From an uncultured Clostridia bacterium (GTDB taxonomy: Bacteria > Bacillota > Clostridia > Oscillospirales > Ruminococcaceae): DNA of 11,247 bases. Under the pieces are notes generated by a model. It was not told where the DNA came from and made no database searches. It worked only from the letters and a program-made list of their open reading frames with translations. Positions 1 through 6,265 of this stretch are shown here, piece by piece. The DNA is taken from NCBI GenBank assembly GCA_947588775.1, contig CANPZQ010000063.1, positions 1-11,247 of the forward strand, given 5' to 3'. Each line of letters opens with the position of its first letter. Within the stretch, counting starts at the first letter, position 1. The translations under genes were made by a program, and so were the position numbers.

Positions 1-1
1 G

Positions 2-301
2 GCGATGGGCTTTTACCTTGACGGCAGAGTAACCGCCGTAATCGGCACCCATACCCATGTCCAGACGTCGGACGAGCGGGTTCTTTCGGGCGGAACGGCG
101 TATATAACCGACGCGGGCATGACCGGCCCCGAGGATTCCGTTTTGGGGGTCGATACCGCCGCCGCGACCGCGAAGATGAGGCTCCATATTCCTACCCGCT
201 TCGTAGAGGCGCAGAGCCCCTGCTTCATAAACGGCGTGGTCGTCGACTTCAACGAAAAAACGGGCCGGGCAAATTCAATAGAAAGGATATGTGAAAGATG
301 A
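2..301 (+). CDS. ymdB: YmdB-family metallophosphoesterase (C-terminal part)
   Basis: The gene is cut by the window edge; 99 C-terminal residues are visible. The family (TIGR00282/YmdB) hydrolyses 2',3'-cyclic nucleotides in the cytoplasm with a binuclear metal centre and affects motility and biofilm decisions in Bacillus subtilis. The visible part has the family's GTHTHVQTSDERVL segment, whose two histidines are metal ligands in characterised members, followed by GGTAYITDAGMTGPEDSVLG, both highly typical. A full protein is about 264 residues, so roughly 165 residues lie to the left. The stop codon overlaps the next start (ATGA), so the downstream gene is probably translationally coupled. In many Firmicutes ymdB follows rny (RNase Y); that gene would be outside the window and cannot be seen. 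Family assignment is secure; symbol by homology. Confidence 0.93.
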   Translation, partial: AMGFYLDGRVTAVIGTHTHVQTSDERVLSGGTAYITDAGMTGPEDSVLGVDTAAATAKMRLHIPTRFVEAQSPCFINGVVVDFNEKTGRANSIERICER

Positions 302-732
302 AACACGGACGGATTATAACTGCGGTCGGAGTTTTGCTTGCCGCGGCCGCGGCAGCGGGGCTTGCCGCGCTTTTGATAATGAGCCTTGTGACGGAATTTT
401 CACCGAAGCCGACGCGCTTTGCGAACACCGAATGGGTTTCGGAGGACGGCGCGTTTACGCTCACCGTCGGCGAATACGACGAGGATTCGTACCAGTGCCG
501 CGCCGAGCTTGTCTATACCGCTCCCGACGGCACAACCTTCGCCTACACCGTCGCGGACGGCGCGCACAGCATAATCGGGGTGTATTCGTCGGAGGATAAC
601 ATAGACAAATGGCTCCGCGTAAAATGCAGCGGCGACGCGTTTACCGCGAGGGTGAACCGCACGGCGGAGCTTGAATATTCCGGCGCGTATGAAAAAAACG
701 AAAAGGTTACGTTTAACCGCGTCAGCCGATAA
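298..732 (+). CDS. membrane-anchored protein of unknown function
   Basis: A 144-residue protein that I do not recognise. Residues about 5-32 form one hydrophobic, alanine-rich segment after a short positive N-terminus (MKHGR), which fits a signal anchor or an uncleaved signal peptide; there is no lipobox cysteine. The rest is polar, with alternating strands, aromatic residues and two cysteines (C67, C110) that could form a disulfide if the domain is outside the cell. This suggests a small beta-rich extracytoplasmic domain. The ATG at 298 overlaps the ymdB stop, and an AGGA lies about 11 bases upstream, so it is read as the last gene of the ymdB transcript. Its final 11 bases overlap the end of spmB on the other strand. 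Codon use (many C-ending codons) matches the neighbours, which argues for a real gene. Function unknown. Confidence 0.75.
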   Translation: MKHGRIITAVGVLLAAAAAAGLAALLIMSLVTEFSPKPTRFANTEWVSEDGAFTLTVGEYDEDSYQCRAELVYTAPDGTTFAYTVADGAHSIIGVYSSEDNIDKWLRVKCSGDAFTARVNRTAELEYSGAYEKNEKVTFNRVSR

Positions 733-1240
733 TAAGCCTTACCGCGAGCGGTGAAAGAAGCACCGCCGCCAGATCTCCCGCCAGAGCCGCGATTACGGCA
801 CGGCGGGAGCCTTTTATTTTCGCCGCGCCGAAGTATACCGCGACGGTGTAAAAGGTCGTTTCTGTCGAGCCCATCATAACGCTTGCGACCCGCCCGGCAA
901 AGCTGTCGGGGCCGGAGCCTTCAAGGATTTCCCCGAGAACGCCGAGTGCCCCGCTCCCCGAAACCGGCCGCAATAGCGCGAGCGGCAGACATTCCGGCGG
1001 CAGGCCGATTTTTTCGCATACGGGAGCCAACGCCGCGCATAACGCCTCCGCCGCCCCCGATGCGCGGAACATTCCGATTCCGAGCATCAGAAAGCAGAGC
1101 GTCGGCAAAAGCCCGAGGGCGAGCTTTAAGCTGTCCGCCGCACCCTCGCAGAACGCGGAGAAAATATCCGTTTTCTTCCAAAGCCCCCACCCGAGCACCC
1201 CGAGGATTATAAGCGGCACCAAAAACGAGCTAATTTTCAC
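722..1240 (-). CDS. spmB: spore maturation protein SpmB
   Basis: A 172-residue integral membrane protein of the nucleoside-recognition/Gate domain family (PF07670). SpmA and SpmB are needed for proper dehydration of the spore core, together with the carboxypeptidase DacB in Bacillus; the exact biochemical role is unsettled. Several hydrophobic segments are visible (about 4-20, 40-58, 84-104, 128-140, 148-170). Family motifs are RPVSGSGALG (91-100) and MGSTETTFYT (123-132). The start is a GTG at 1240-1238, preceded by GGAGG at 5 bases. It overlaps the end of spmA by 11 bases, so the two are translationally coupled. The 3' end overlaps the convergent unknown gene by 11 bases, and no terminator is seen at this junction. 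Length is normal for the family. Confidence 0.95.
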   Translation of the reverse strand: MKISSFLVPLIILGVLGWGLWKKTDIFSAFCEGAADSLKLALGLLPTLCFLMLGIGMFRASGAAEALCAALAPVCEKIGLPPECLPLALLRPVSGSGALGVLGEILEGSGPDSFAGRVASVMMGSTETTFYTVAVYFGAAKIKGSRRAVIAALAGDLAAVLLSPLAVRLIIG

Positions 1241-1814
1241 GGCGGCCTCCGATATACAAAATTTCCGCCGCCGCCATCGCTATAGCGAGCGAGCAGAGCG
1301 ATACGATAAGCACGCAGGGCAGTATCTCCATCGGCGAGCGGCTCCCGGCGGCCTGGCGGAGGGCGGCGACCGTCGTCGGGATAATCTGGACCGAGCAGGA
1401 GTTCAGCACCATTAAAAGCGTCATGTTTTTTGTCGCAAGATTCGTCTTTTCCTCTTCGGCGAGGCTTTTCATCGCCGAAATCCCGAGCGGCGTTGCGGCG
1501 TTGCCGAGCCCGAGAAGATTCGCCGAAACGTTCATCGCTATTTTTTGAAGCGTATATGAGTTTTTATCAATCCCGCGGAAGATTTTCGACAGCATCGGAG
1601 AGAGTATTTTTGTCAGCTTTTCGGTGAGCCCCGATACCTCCGCGACCCTCATCACCCCGCCCCATACCGCCATCGCCCCGGCGATTGAAAGACAGAGCTC
1701 AACGGCGTTCTGACCCGAGGCCACGGCGGCGTCGCAGAGGCTTGTTACATTTTCTGTAATAATGGAAAAAACTGCCGAGGCAAAAATCATAAAAAACAGC
1801 AAATAACCTATCAT
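1230..1814 (-). CDS. spmA: spore maturation protein SpmA
   Basis: A 194-residue membrane protein and partner of SpmB. Its sequence carries the SpmA-specific stretch NLLGLGNAATPLGISAMK (about 99-116) and NSCSVQIIPTTVAALRQAAG (about 138-157), with hydrophobic segments near 3-20, 42-55, 130-150 and 165-188. It is the first gene of the spmA-spmB unit. The ATG has AAAAGGAG five bases upstream (complement of 1820-1827). In Bacillus this pair is made in the mother cell under sigma-E; I searched the upstream DNA on this strand for a sigma-E type -35/-10 pair and found no convincing one. The upstream DNA is shared with the divergent promoter of the abrB-like gene. Its presence implies an endospore-forming lineage. 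Confidence 0.96.
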   Translation of the reverse strand: MIGYLLFFMIFASAVFSIITENVTSLCDAAVASGQNAVELCLSIAGAMAVWGGVMRVAEVSGLTEKLTKILSPMLSKIFRGIDKNSYTLQKIAMNVSANLLGLGNAATPLGISAMKSLAEEEKTNLATKNMTLLMVLNSCSVQIIPTTVAALRQAAGSRSPMEILPCVLIVSLCSLAIAMAAAEILYIGGRREN

Positions 1815-1854
1815 TTTGGCTCCTTTTACCCATAAATTTGTTATTTTTGAGGTA

Positions 1855-1883
1855 TTGACAAACTAAGGAAAGTATGGTAATAT
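1855..1883 (+). promoter_or_regulatory. sigma-A promoter of the abrB-like gene
   Basis: A perfect TTGACA (1855-1860), a 17-base spacer and TAATAT (1878-1883) preceded by TGG, giving an extended -10. Transcription would begin near 1890 and run through a leader of about 180 bases to the abrB-like start at 2072. The boxes lie within 70 bases of the spmA start on the other strand, so the two units share a short divergent control region. Confidence 0.85.
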
Positions 1884-1889
1884 GTCGAA

Positions 1890-2071
1890 AAATAAATAAA
1901 TGAGGTGAGAACGTGAGACAGTAAATAGCGGCACGTATCTATTTAGGTTTTACCCGTGGCAGCCCCCACCATACCGAATTTGCCGAACGGGAGCGGAGGC
2001 GTTTTACTGAGCAAAACGAACGGACACCAACACTATTTATCGCATCACTTTAAATCAAGGAGGACAATCTT
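1890..2071 (+). promoter_or_regulatory. structured 5' leader of the abrB-like gene, no known family recognised
   Basis: The leader is long for an 80-residue protein and contains nested complementarity. GTAAATAG (1921-1928) can pair with CTATTTAT (2033-2040) to close a domain. Inside it, CCCGTGGCA (1953-1961) pairs with TGCC plus ACGGG (1981-1984, 1987-1991), leaving a two-base GA bulge and a C-rich 19-base loop. CGTTTT (2000-2005) pairs with AAAACG (2013-2018). The first strand of the closing helix can instead pair with CTATTTA at 1939-1945, an exclusive alternative of the kind used by RNA switches. AAGGAGGA (2057-2064) lies 3' of the folded part. I compared it by eye with TPP, cobalamin, SAM, c-di-GMP, c-di-AMP, THF, ZTP and T-box motifs and found no match. 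Structure was inferred by hand. Confidence 0.5.
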
Positions 2072-2314
2072 ATGAAATCTACGGGAATTGTAAGAAAGGT
2101 CGACGAGCTCGGGAGAATAGTCGTCCCGATGGAGCTGCGCAAAACAATGGACATCAAGGAAAAGGACCCCATTGAAATCTTCACCGAAGGCGACAACATC
2201 ATTTTAAGAAAATTCACCGACGCGTGCATCTTCTGCGGCGGCAGCGACAACGCCATCCGCTACGAGGGCAAAATCGTCTGCAAAAAGTGCCTCGATAAGC
2301 TCAAGGCCTTCTGA
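2072..2314 (+). CDS. abrB: AbrB/SpoVT-type DNA-binding regulator with C-terminal zinc knuckle
   Basis: An 80-residue transcription factor. Residues 1-47 are the swapped-hairpin AbrB DNA-binding domain (GIVRKVDELGRIVVPMELRK, then IEIF and IILRKF), which dimerises through interleaved hairpins. The C-terminal 30 residues carry CIFC (C52, C55) and CKKC (C70, C73), a probable zinc-binding knuckle common in clostridial AbrB-like proteins. Members of this family repress transition-state and sporulation genes in Bacillus and Clostridia; which genes this one controls cannot be read here, but it is divergent from spmAB. The ATG has a strong AAGGAGGA seven bases upstream. It is monocistronic: own sigma-A promoter, long leader, and an intrinsic terminator about 90 bases after the stop. 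The symbol is by family, not proven orthology. Confidence 0.9.
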   Translation: MKSTGIVRKVDELGRIVVPMELRKTMDIKEKDPIEIFTEGDNIILRKFTDACIFCGGSDNAIRYEGKIVCKKCLDKLKAF

Positions 2315-2401
2315 AAACCTCGGCGGATTACGGACTATACATATGCCGCCGGCAAAAAAATTATTACGCGAACCCCGGTTTCCCCGCGCATACCCGATAA
2401 A

Positions 2402-2436
2402 GGCGTCCGCCCACGAAAAGGGCGGGCGTTGTTTTT
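2402..2436 (+). terminator. intrinsic terminator after the abrB-like gene
   Basis: CGTCCGCCC (2404-2412) pairs with GGGCGGGCG (2420-2428) over nine base pairs with one T-G wobble and loop ACGAAAA, followed by TTGTTTTT. This is a standard Rho-independent terminator separating the abrB-like gene from the M16 operon. Confidence 0.9.
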
Positions 2437-2456
2437 AAATTATTTTTAAAATAATC

Positions 2457-2485
2457 TTGCATAACGCCGCGCGTTGTGGTAAAAT
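2457..2485 (+). promoter_or_regulatory. sigma-A promoter of the ymfF-ymfH-lgt-folD operon
   Basis: TTGCAT (2457-2462), a 17-base spacer and TAAAAT (2480-2485) preceded by TGG (extended -10). Transcription would start near 2492, giving a leader of under 30 bases before the first gene. It lies just downstream of the terminator, which supports an independent unit. Confidence 0.75.
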
Positions 2486-2504
2486 AAATCCCGATATGAT
2501 TTTT

Positions 2505-2510
2505 AAGGAG
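2505..2510 (+). promoter_or_regulatory. ribosome binding site fixing the TTG start of ymfF
   Basis: AAGGAG lies eight bases before the TTG at 2519. There is no in-frame ATG nearby that aligns with a Shine-Dalgarno, so the rare TTG start is chosen. Confidence 0.8.
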
Positions 2511-2518
2511 CTGTAAGC

Positions 2519-3793
2519 TTGGCCACCCAACATGAAAGATTTATTTCGGACGGAATAGGCTTTGCCGCCGTCCGCGACCCGAAATTCAAGACGGGGCTTA
2601 TACGCGTCCGTCTGCTTTTAGAATATTCCGAGGAGGTTGCCGCCGCCGGCGCGATATTTATGCCGGTTCTGACCTCCTGCTGCGAATCATACCCCGATTC
2701 GTCGCTCTTTAACCGAAGGCTCAATTACCTCTACGGCGCGACGGTCGGTTCGGTATGCCGCCACCGCGGGGGAATGTTCGAGTTCGCGTTTACGTCCTCT
2801 TCTATTTTAAGCCGCTACGCAATCGACGGCACCGACGTTTCGCTTGAAACCGCGAAGCTGCTTCGCGAATGCATTTTCTCCCCCGCCCTCGAGGACGGAG
2901 GCTTTATCGGGCGCGAGTTCAATATCTCAAAGCTCAGTCTTTTGGCGGAAATAGACGGCGAGTTAAACGACAAGGCCGCCTACGCCGAATCGAGAGCCGC
3001 CGAGGAGGCATACCGGGGCGAACCTGCGTCGGGGCGTTGGTACGGCTCCCGCGAGGCGGTAGAGAACATGACTCCCGCGAGGGCTTATGAAATCTACCGC
3101 GAGGTTTTAAACACCGCCCGCGTTGAGGTATCCTTCAGCGGCGGCGGGGATTTTGAAAAGGAAATCGCTCTATTTAAGGAGGCCTTCGCCGAAGCGGGAA
3201 GCCGCGCGCGCGTGAATCCATCATACCTGAGCCCGAGCCCCCTTAAGCCGGAGCCCTCCGAGGTCGAAAAGCGAATCGAAACCGAGCAGGCTAACATTGT
3301 AATGATATTCAAGCCCGACCGTTACGACCCCGACGCCATGCTTTTATTCAGCTGGCTTTACGGCGAAACGCCCTTCTCAAAGCTGTTTATGAACGTCCGC
3401 GAGAAGCTCGGGCTTTGCTACTATGTTTCCTCGTCGTTCGCCGAGGGGAAAAATACCGTTACGGTATCAAGCGGCGTCGCCCCCGAAAAGGTCGATGAGG
3501 CGAAAAGCGAGATTTTAAACCAGCTTAAAGCCGTCGCCGACGGCGATTTCACCGACGGCGAGGTCGAAAAGACAAAGCTCGCCCTCGCCGACGCATACCG
3601 CTCGCTCTACGGCTCCGCGTCGTCGCTCGACAACTGGTACTTCGGCCAGCTTCTGAGAAATTCCGAGGCTTCCCCCTCCGAGCGGACCGAATATCTTTCA
3701 AGGGTCGGCCGCGAGGATATAATAAGGGCCGCGAAGAGCCTTCGGCTCGATACGGTATACGTTCTTACCGACGTTAAAGGGGAGGCGGAATAA
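2519..3793 (+). CDS. ymfF: YmfF-like M16 family protein, catalytically inactive partner
   Basis: A 424-residue insulinase-like (M16) protein with two related halves. The place where an active subunit carries HxxEH is degenerate here (around residues 44-58, FMPVLTSCCESYP), so it cannot bind zinc in the usual way. The C-terminal half keeps NVREKLGLCYYV (292-303), with R294 and Y301 forming the R-x6-Y pair that M16B partner subunits use to hold substrate. It is followed directly by the HxxEH-bearing subunit (TAATG, one-base overlap), matching two-subunit M16B peptidases in which one chain gives the metal site and the other the R/Y pair. Start is TTG at 2519 with AAGGAG at eight bases. First gene of a four-gene operon. 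No signal peptide, so probably cytoplasmic. Substrate unknown; ymfF symbol by similarity and order. Confidence 0.88.
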   Translation: MATQHERFISDGIGFAAVRDPKFKTGLIRVRLLLEYSEEVAAAGAIFMPVLTSCCESYPDSSLFNRRLNYLYGATVGSVCRHRGGMFEFAFTSSSILSRYAIDGTDVSLETAKLLRECIFSPALEDGGFIGREFNISKLSLLAEIDGELNDKAAYAESRAAEEAYRGEPASGRWYGSREAVENMTPARAYEIYREVLNTARVEVSFSGGGDFEKEIALFKEAFAEAGSRARVNPSYLSPSPLKPEPSEVEKRIETEQANIVMIFKPDRYDPDAMLLFSWLYGETPFSKLFMNVREKLGLCYYVSSSFAEGKNTVTVSSGVAPEKVDEAKSEILNQLKAVADGDFTDGEVEKTKLALADAYRSLYGSASSLDNWYFGQLLRNSEASPSERTEYLSRVGREDIIRAAKSLRLDTVYVLTDVKGEAE

Positions 3794-5067
3794 TGGAGAT
3801 AAAAAAACTGTCCGACAGCCGCCTCGGGGCGGAGTGCTATAAGATTCTGCATCCGACGGGGCTTACGATTTATGTGATGGAGCTCGAGGGCTTTAACGGC
3901 ACCTCGGCGATGTTCGGTACAAAGTACGGCTCGGTGAACACCGTTTTCAAGACCCGCGACGACAGCGATTTTGTTACGGTTCCAGAGGGGATAGCCCATT
4001 TTCTGGAGCACAAGCTCTTTGAGAACGAGGACTGTCAGGTTTACGATTTGTTTGCCGAAACGGGGGCCTCGGCCAACGCCTATACGTCGTTCGACCACAC
4101 AGTCTATTACTTCGACTGCACCGAAAACTATATCAAGAACCTTGAAATCCTCCTTGACTTCGTACAGAAGCCCTATTTCACCGCCGAAACCGTCGCCAAG
4201 GAGCAGGGGATTATCGGTCAGGAAATAAAGATGTGCGAAAACAACCCCTACCGCCGCAGCTACTTCAATTTGATGCGCGCGCTCTATAAAAATCACCCCG
4301 TGAGAATCGAAATCGCGGGAACCGTCGAATCGATTGCGCGAATCGACGAAAAGCTTCTCTACCGCTGCTACCGAACGTTCTACAATCTGAGAAACATGGT
4401 TCTGACGGTCGCGGGAAACTGTAAGTTAGACGAGGTAATCGCCGCCGCCGACAGAATGCTTGTTCCCTCCGAGGACAGGGGGCTTGAAATGATTGTTCCC
4501 GAGGAGCCGGAGGGGATATGCGAGCCGAAAATCAGCGAAAAGATGTCGGTCGGAATCCCGATGTTCGCAATCGGCTACAAATCCGCGCCGGTTTCGGGGC
4601 GGGAGGCCCTTAAAAAGACCTACGCCGCGTCGTTTTTGCTTTCGATGATGTTCGGCACTACCTCGGCGTTCTATAAGGAAAATTCGGAATCGGGGCTTAT
4701 AAATTCGAGCTTCGGCACCGAAACGAACAACGGCGACGGATACTTTATGTGCGCAATAACGGGAGAATCCCGCGAGCCCGAGAAGGTCCGCGAAAAAATC
4801 AACGCCGAAATCGCTCGGGTAAAGCGCGAGGGGCTTTCAAAAGAGGAATTCGAGGAGCTGAGGCGCGCCAGATACGGCGAAACGGTCCGCTCGTTCAATA
4901 ACGTAAGCGCGTGCGCTTCAAGAATGCTCGGCGCGTATATGAACGGCATAGGCGTGTTCGAGTCGGCGGAGGTTTTGGCTGAGATAACCTTTGAGGAAGC
5001 GATGGGGTATCTTAACGAGCTTTTGAACCCCGAGCGGTCGGCAATATCGCTGATTGAGCCGATATAA
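3793..5067 (+). CDS. ymfH: YmfH-like M16 zinc peptidase, catalytic subunit
   Basis: A 424-residue M16 peptidase, the same length as its upstream partner. The inverted zinc motif HFLEH is at residues 69-73 (H69 and H73 ligands, E72 general base). The third ligand is probably E144 in EQGIIGQEI, with E137 seven residues before it, the same spacing as the two conserved glutamates of mitochondrial processing peptidase beta. The C-terminal half lacks the R-x6-Y pair: the matching positions read N297 and N304 in KENSESGLIN. The pair with the upstream protein therefore looks like one active site divided between two chains. The ATG overlaps the ymfF stop by one base, so the subunits are coupled. No signal peptide. 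In Bacillus the homologous ymfF-ymfH pair is adjacent; its substrate is not settled. Confidence 0.93.
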   Translation: MEIKKLSDSRLGAECYKILHPTGLTIYVMELEGFNGTSAMFGTKYGSVNTVFKTRDDSDFVTVPEGIAHFLEHKLFENEDCQVYDLFAETGASANAYTSFDHTVYYFDCTENYIKNLEILLDFVQKPYFTAETVAKEQGIIGQEIKMCENNPYRRSYFNLMRALYKNHPVRIEIAGTVESIARIDEKLLYRCYRTFYNLRNMVLTVAGNCKLDEVIAAADRMLVPSEDRGLEMIVPEEPEGICEPKISEKMSVGIPMFAIGYKSAPVSGREALKKTYAASFLLSMMFGTTSAFYKENSESGLINSSFGTETNNGDGYFMCAITGESREPEKVREKINAEIARVKREGLSKEEFEELRRARYGETVRSFNNVSACASRMLGAYMNGIGVFESAEVLAEITFEEAMGYLNELLNPERSAISLIEPI

Positions 5068-5086
5068 TAAAAAGGAGAGGATATAA

Positions 5087-6265
5087 ATGACAGTCGAATT
5101 TGTAAGAGAGGTCATGGATTCGCAGGACGTTATATATTTTCCGTTCTGCGACTGGCTCTTCCCGAACGGAATTAAGATAAACAACGTCCTGTTCACGATT
5201 CCGTGGTTCAACGGCTCGAGCATCGAGGTTTACTGGTACGGTTTTTTAATCGCGATGGGAATGCTCCTTGCGGTAATCTATTCCGGCACCCGCGCAAGAA
5301 GAATCGGCCTTGAGCCGGACAGGGTTCTCGACGTCGTTCTTGCGGGCCTTGTCGGCGGAATAATCGGCGCGAGGGCGTATTACGTCATTTTCAGGCTCAA
5401 CGAGCTTTACCTCACCGACGAGGGCGGGCTTGATATTATGAAGGTATTGAACGTCCGCGACGGCGGCCTTGCGGTTTACGGCGGAATTATCGGCGCGCTT
5501 ATTTTCGGCGGCATCGCCGCGATGATTCGCAGGGTAAAAATCCCGCCGATGCTCGATTTGATGGGCTGCGGGCTTTTAATCGGCCAGTGCATAGGCCGCT
5601 GGGGAAACTTCTTCAACCAGGAGGCCTTCGGCAGCAAAACCACCCTCCCGTGGGGAATGACGAGCAACACAATCTTAAATCGCCTCTACTTCTTCTACCA
5701 CCCCGACGACAACGTCGTCGTCACGAACCAGGCGAGAGAGATGGTCGCCCACCCCTGTTTTCTCTACGAATCCCTTTGGTGCCTCGCGGGATTTTTATTC
5801 CTTCACTTTTACATGAAAAAGCGCCGCAAGTTCGACGGCGAAATCTTCCTTATCTACATGGGCTGGTACGGCGCGGGCCGCTTCTGGATTGAAGCCCTCA
5901 GAACCGACAGCCTCTATATCCCCGGAACGCCCTTAAAGGTTTCACAGGTCGTCGCCGGAACCTGCGTGATTTTCTCGATTGTAATGCTTATCGTCAACTA
6001 CATGAACGTAAAAAAGAACGGCTATACGTTCTATTACGAAACCGAGGAATCGCAGTCGCTTATGAAGAAAAAGCCGGTTAAGGTCGACGCCGACGCCGAG
6101 CTTACCGAGCATATTTTAGCCGAAGGCGTCGACGGCGATACTGAAGAGGCGGAGGAATCGGCCGATGCCGAAGAAGGGGAGGAAACCGAATCCGCCCCCG
6201 AAGCCGAAGAAAGCGGCGATGAAAATAATAATAAGGAGGAACCCGAAGATGGCGCAGCTGATTAA
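5087..6265 (+). CDS. lgt: prolipoprotein diacylglyceryl transferase with acidic C-terminal tail
   Basis: Lgt moves a diacylglyceryl group from phosphatidylglycerol to the lipobox cysteine of prelipoproteins in the plasma membrane, the first step of lipoprotein maturation. The 392-residue protein has about seven membrane segments and the Lgt signature GRWGNFFNQEAFG (170-182), with R171 and N174 matching essential R143 and N146 of Escherichia coli. Other motifs are GGLAVYGG (126-133), HPCFLYES (222-229) and YGAGRFWIEALR (261-272). The E. coli H103 position is Y131, a common change in Firmicutes. Residues 334-392 are an added tail in which 27 of 59 residues are Asp or Glu and only one is Lys; most family members stop near 260-300. 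ATG chosen by AAAGGAGAGG seven bases upstream. The end overlaps folD by 17 bases. Confidence 0.96.
   Translation: MTVEFVREVMDSQDVIYFPFCDWLFPNGIKINNVLFTIPWFNGSSIEVYWYGFLIAMGMLLAVIYSGTRARRIGLEPDRVLDVVLAGLVGGIIGARAYYVIFRLNELYLTDEGGLDIMKVLNVRDGGLAVYGGIIGALIFGGIAAMIRRVKIPPMLDLMGCGLLIGQCIGRWGNFFNQEAFGSKTTLPWGMTSNTILNRLYFFYHPDDNVVVTNQAREMVAHPCFLYESLWCLAGFLFLHFYMKKRRKFDGEIFLIYMGWYGAGRFWIEALRTDSLYIPGTPLKVSQVVAGTCVIFSIVMLIVNYMNVKKNGYTFYYETEESQSLMKKKPVKVDADAELTEHILAEGVDGDTEEAEESADAEEGEETESAPEAEESGDENNNKEEPEDGAAD
6233..6240 (+). promoter_or_regulatory. folD ribosome binding site inside the lgt tail
   Basis: AAGGAGGA, eight bases before the folD ATG at 6249, is read in the lgt frame as part of N-K-E-E near residues 382-385. 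It fixes the folD start and shows that the lgt end and the folD start are coupled. Confidence 0.85.

Noticed and set aside
44..59. Possible truncation or pseudogene status of ymdB
   Set aside because: The frame is intact to the window edge and all visible motifs are normal; it is only cut by the window.
1857..1885. Sigma-E-like elements (ACATATT, CATACTTT) upstream of spmA on the minus strand
   Set aside because: The two elements are only about two bases apart, and no proper partner occurs at 14-15 bases from either.
2321..2360. Hairpin CGGCGG/CCGCCG followed by seven A residues, as a second terminator
   Set aside because: The loop is 19 bases and the tail is A-rich rather than T-rich. The better terminator is at 2402-2436.
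3607..4296. A 229-residue minus-strand open frame across the ymfF-ymfH junction
   Set aside because: Antisense shadow of two secure M16 genes, with no recognisable domain.
6165..6248. A 28-residue N-terminal extension of FolD rich in Pro and Lys
   Set aside because: It is the lgt acidic tail read in another frame. The SD at 6233-6240 and family length place the start at 6249.
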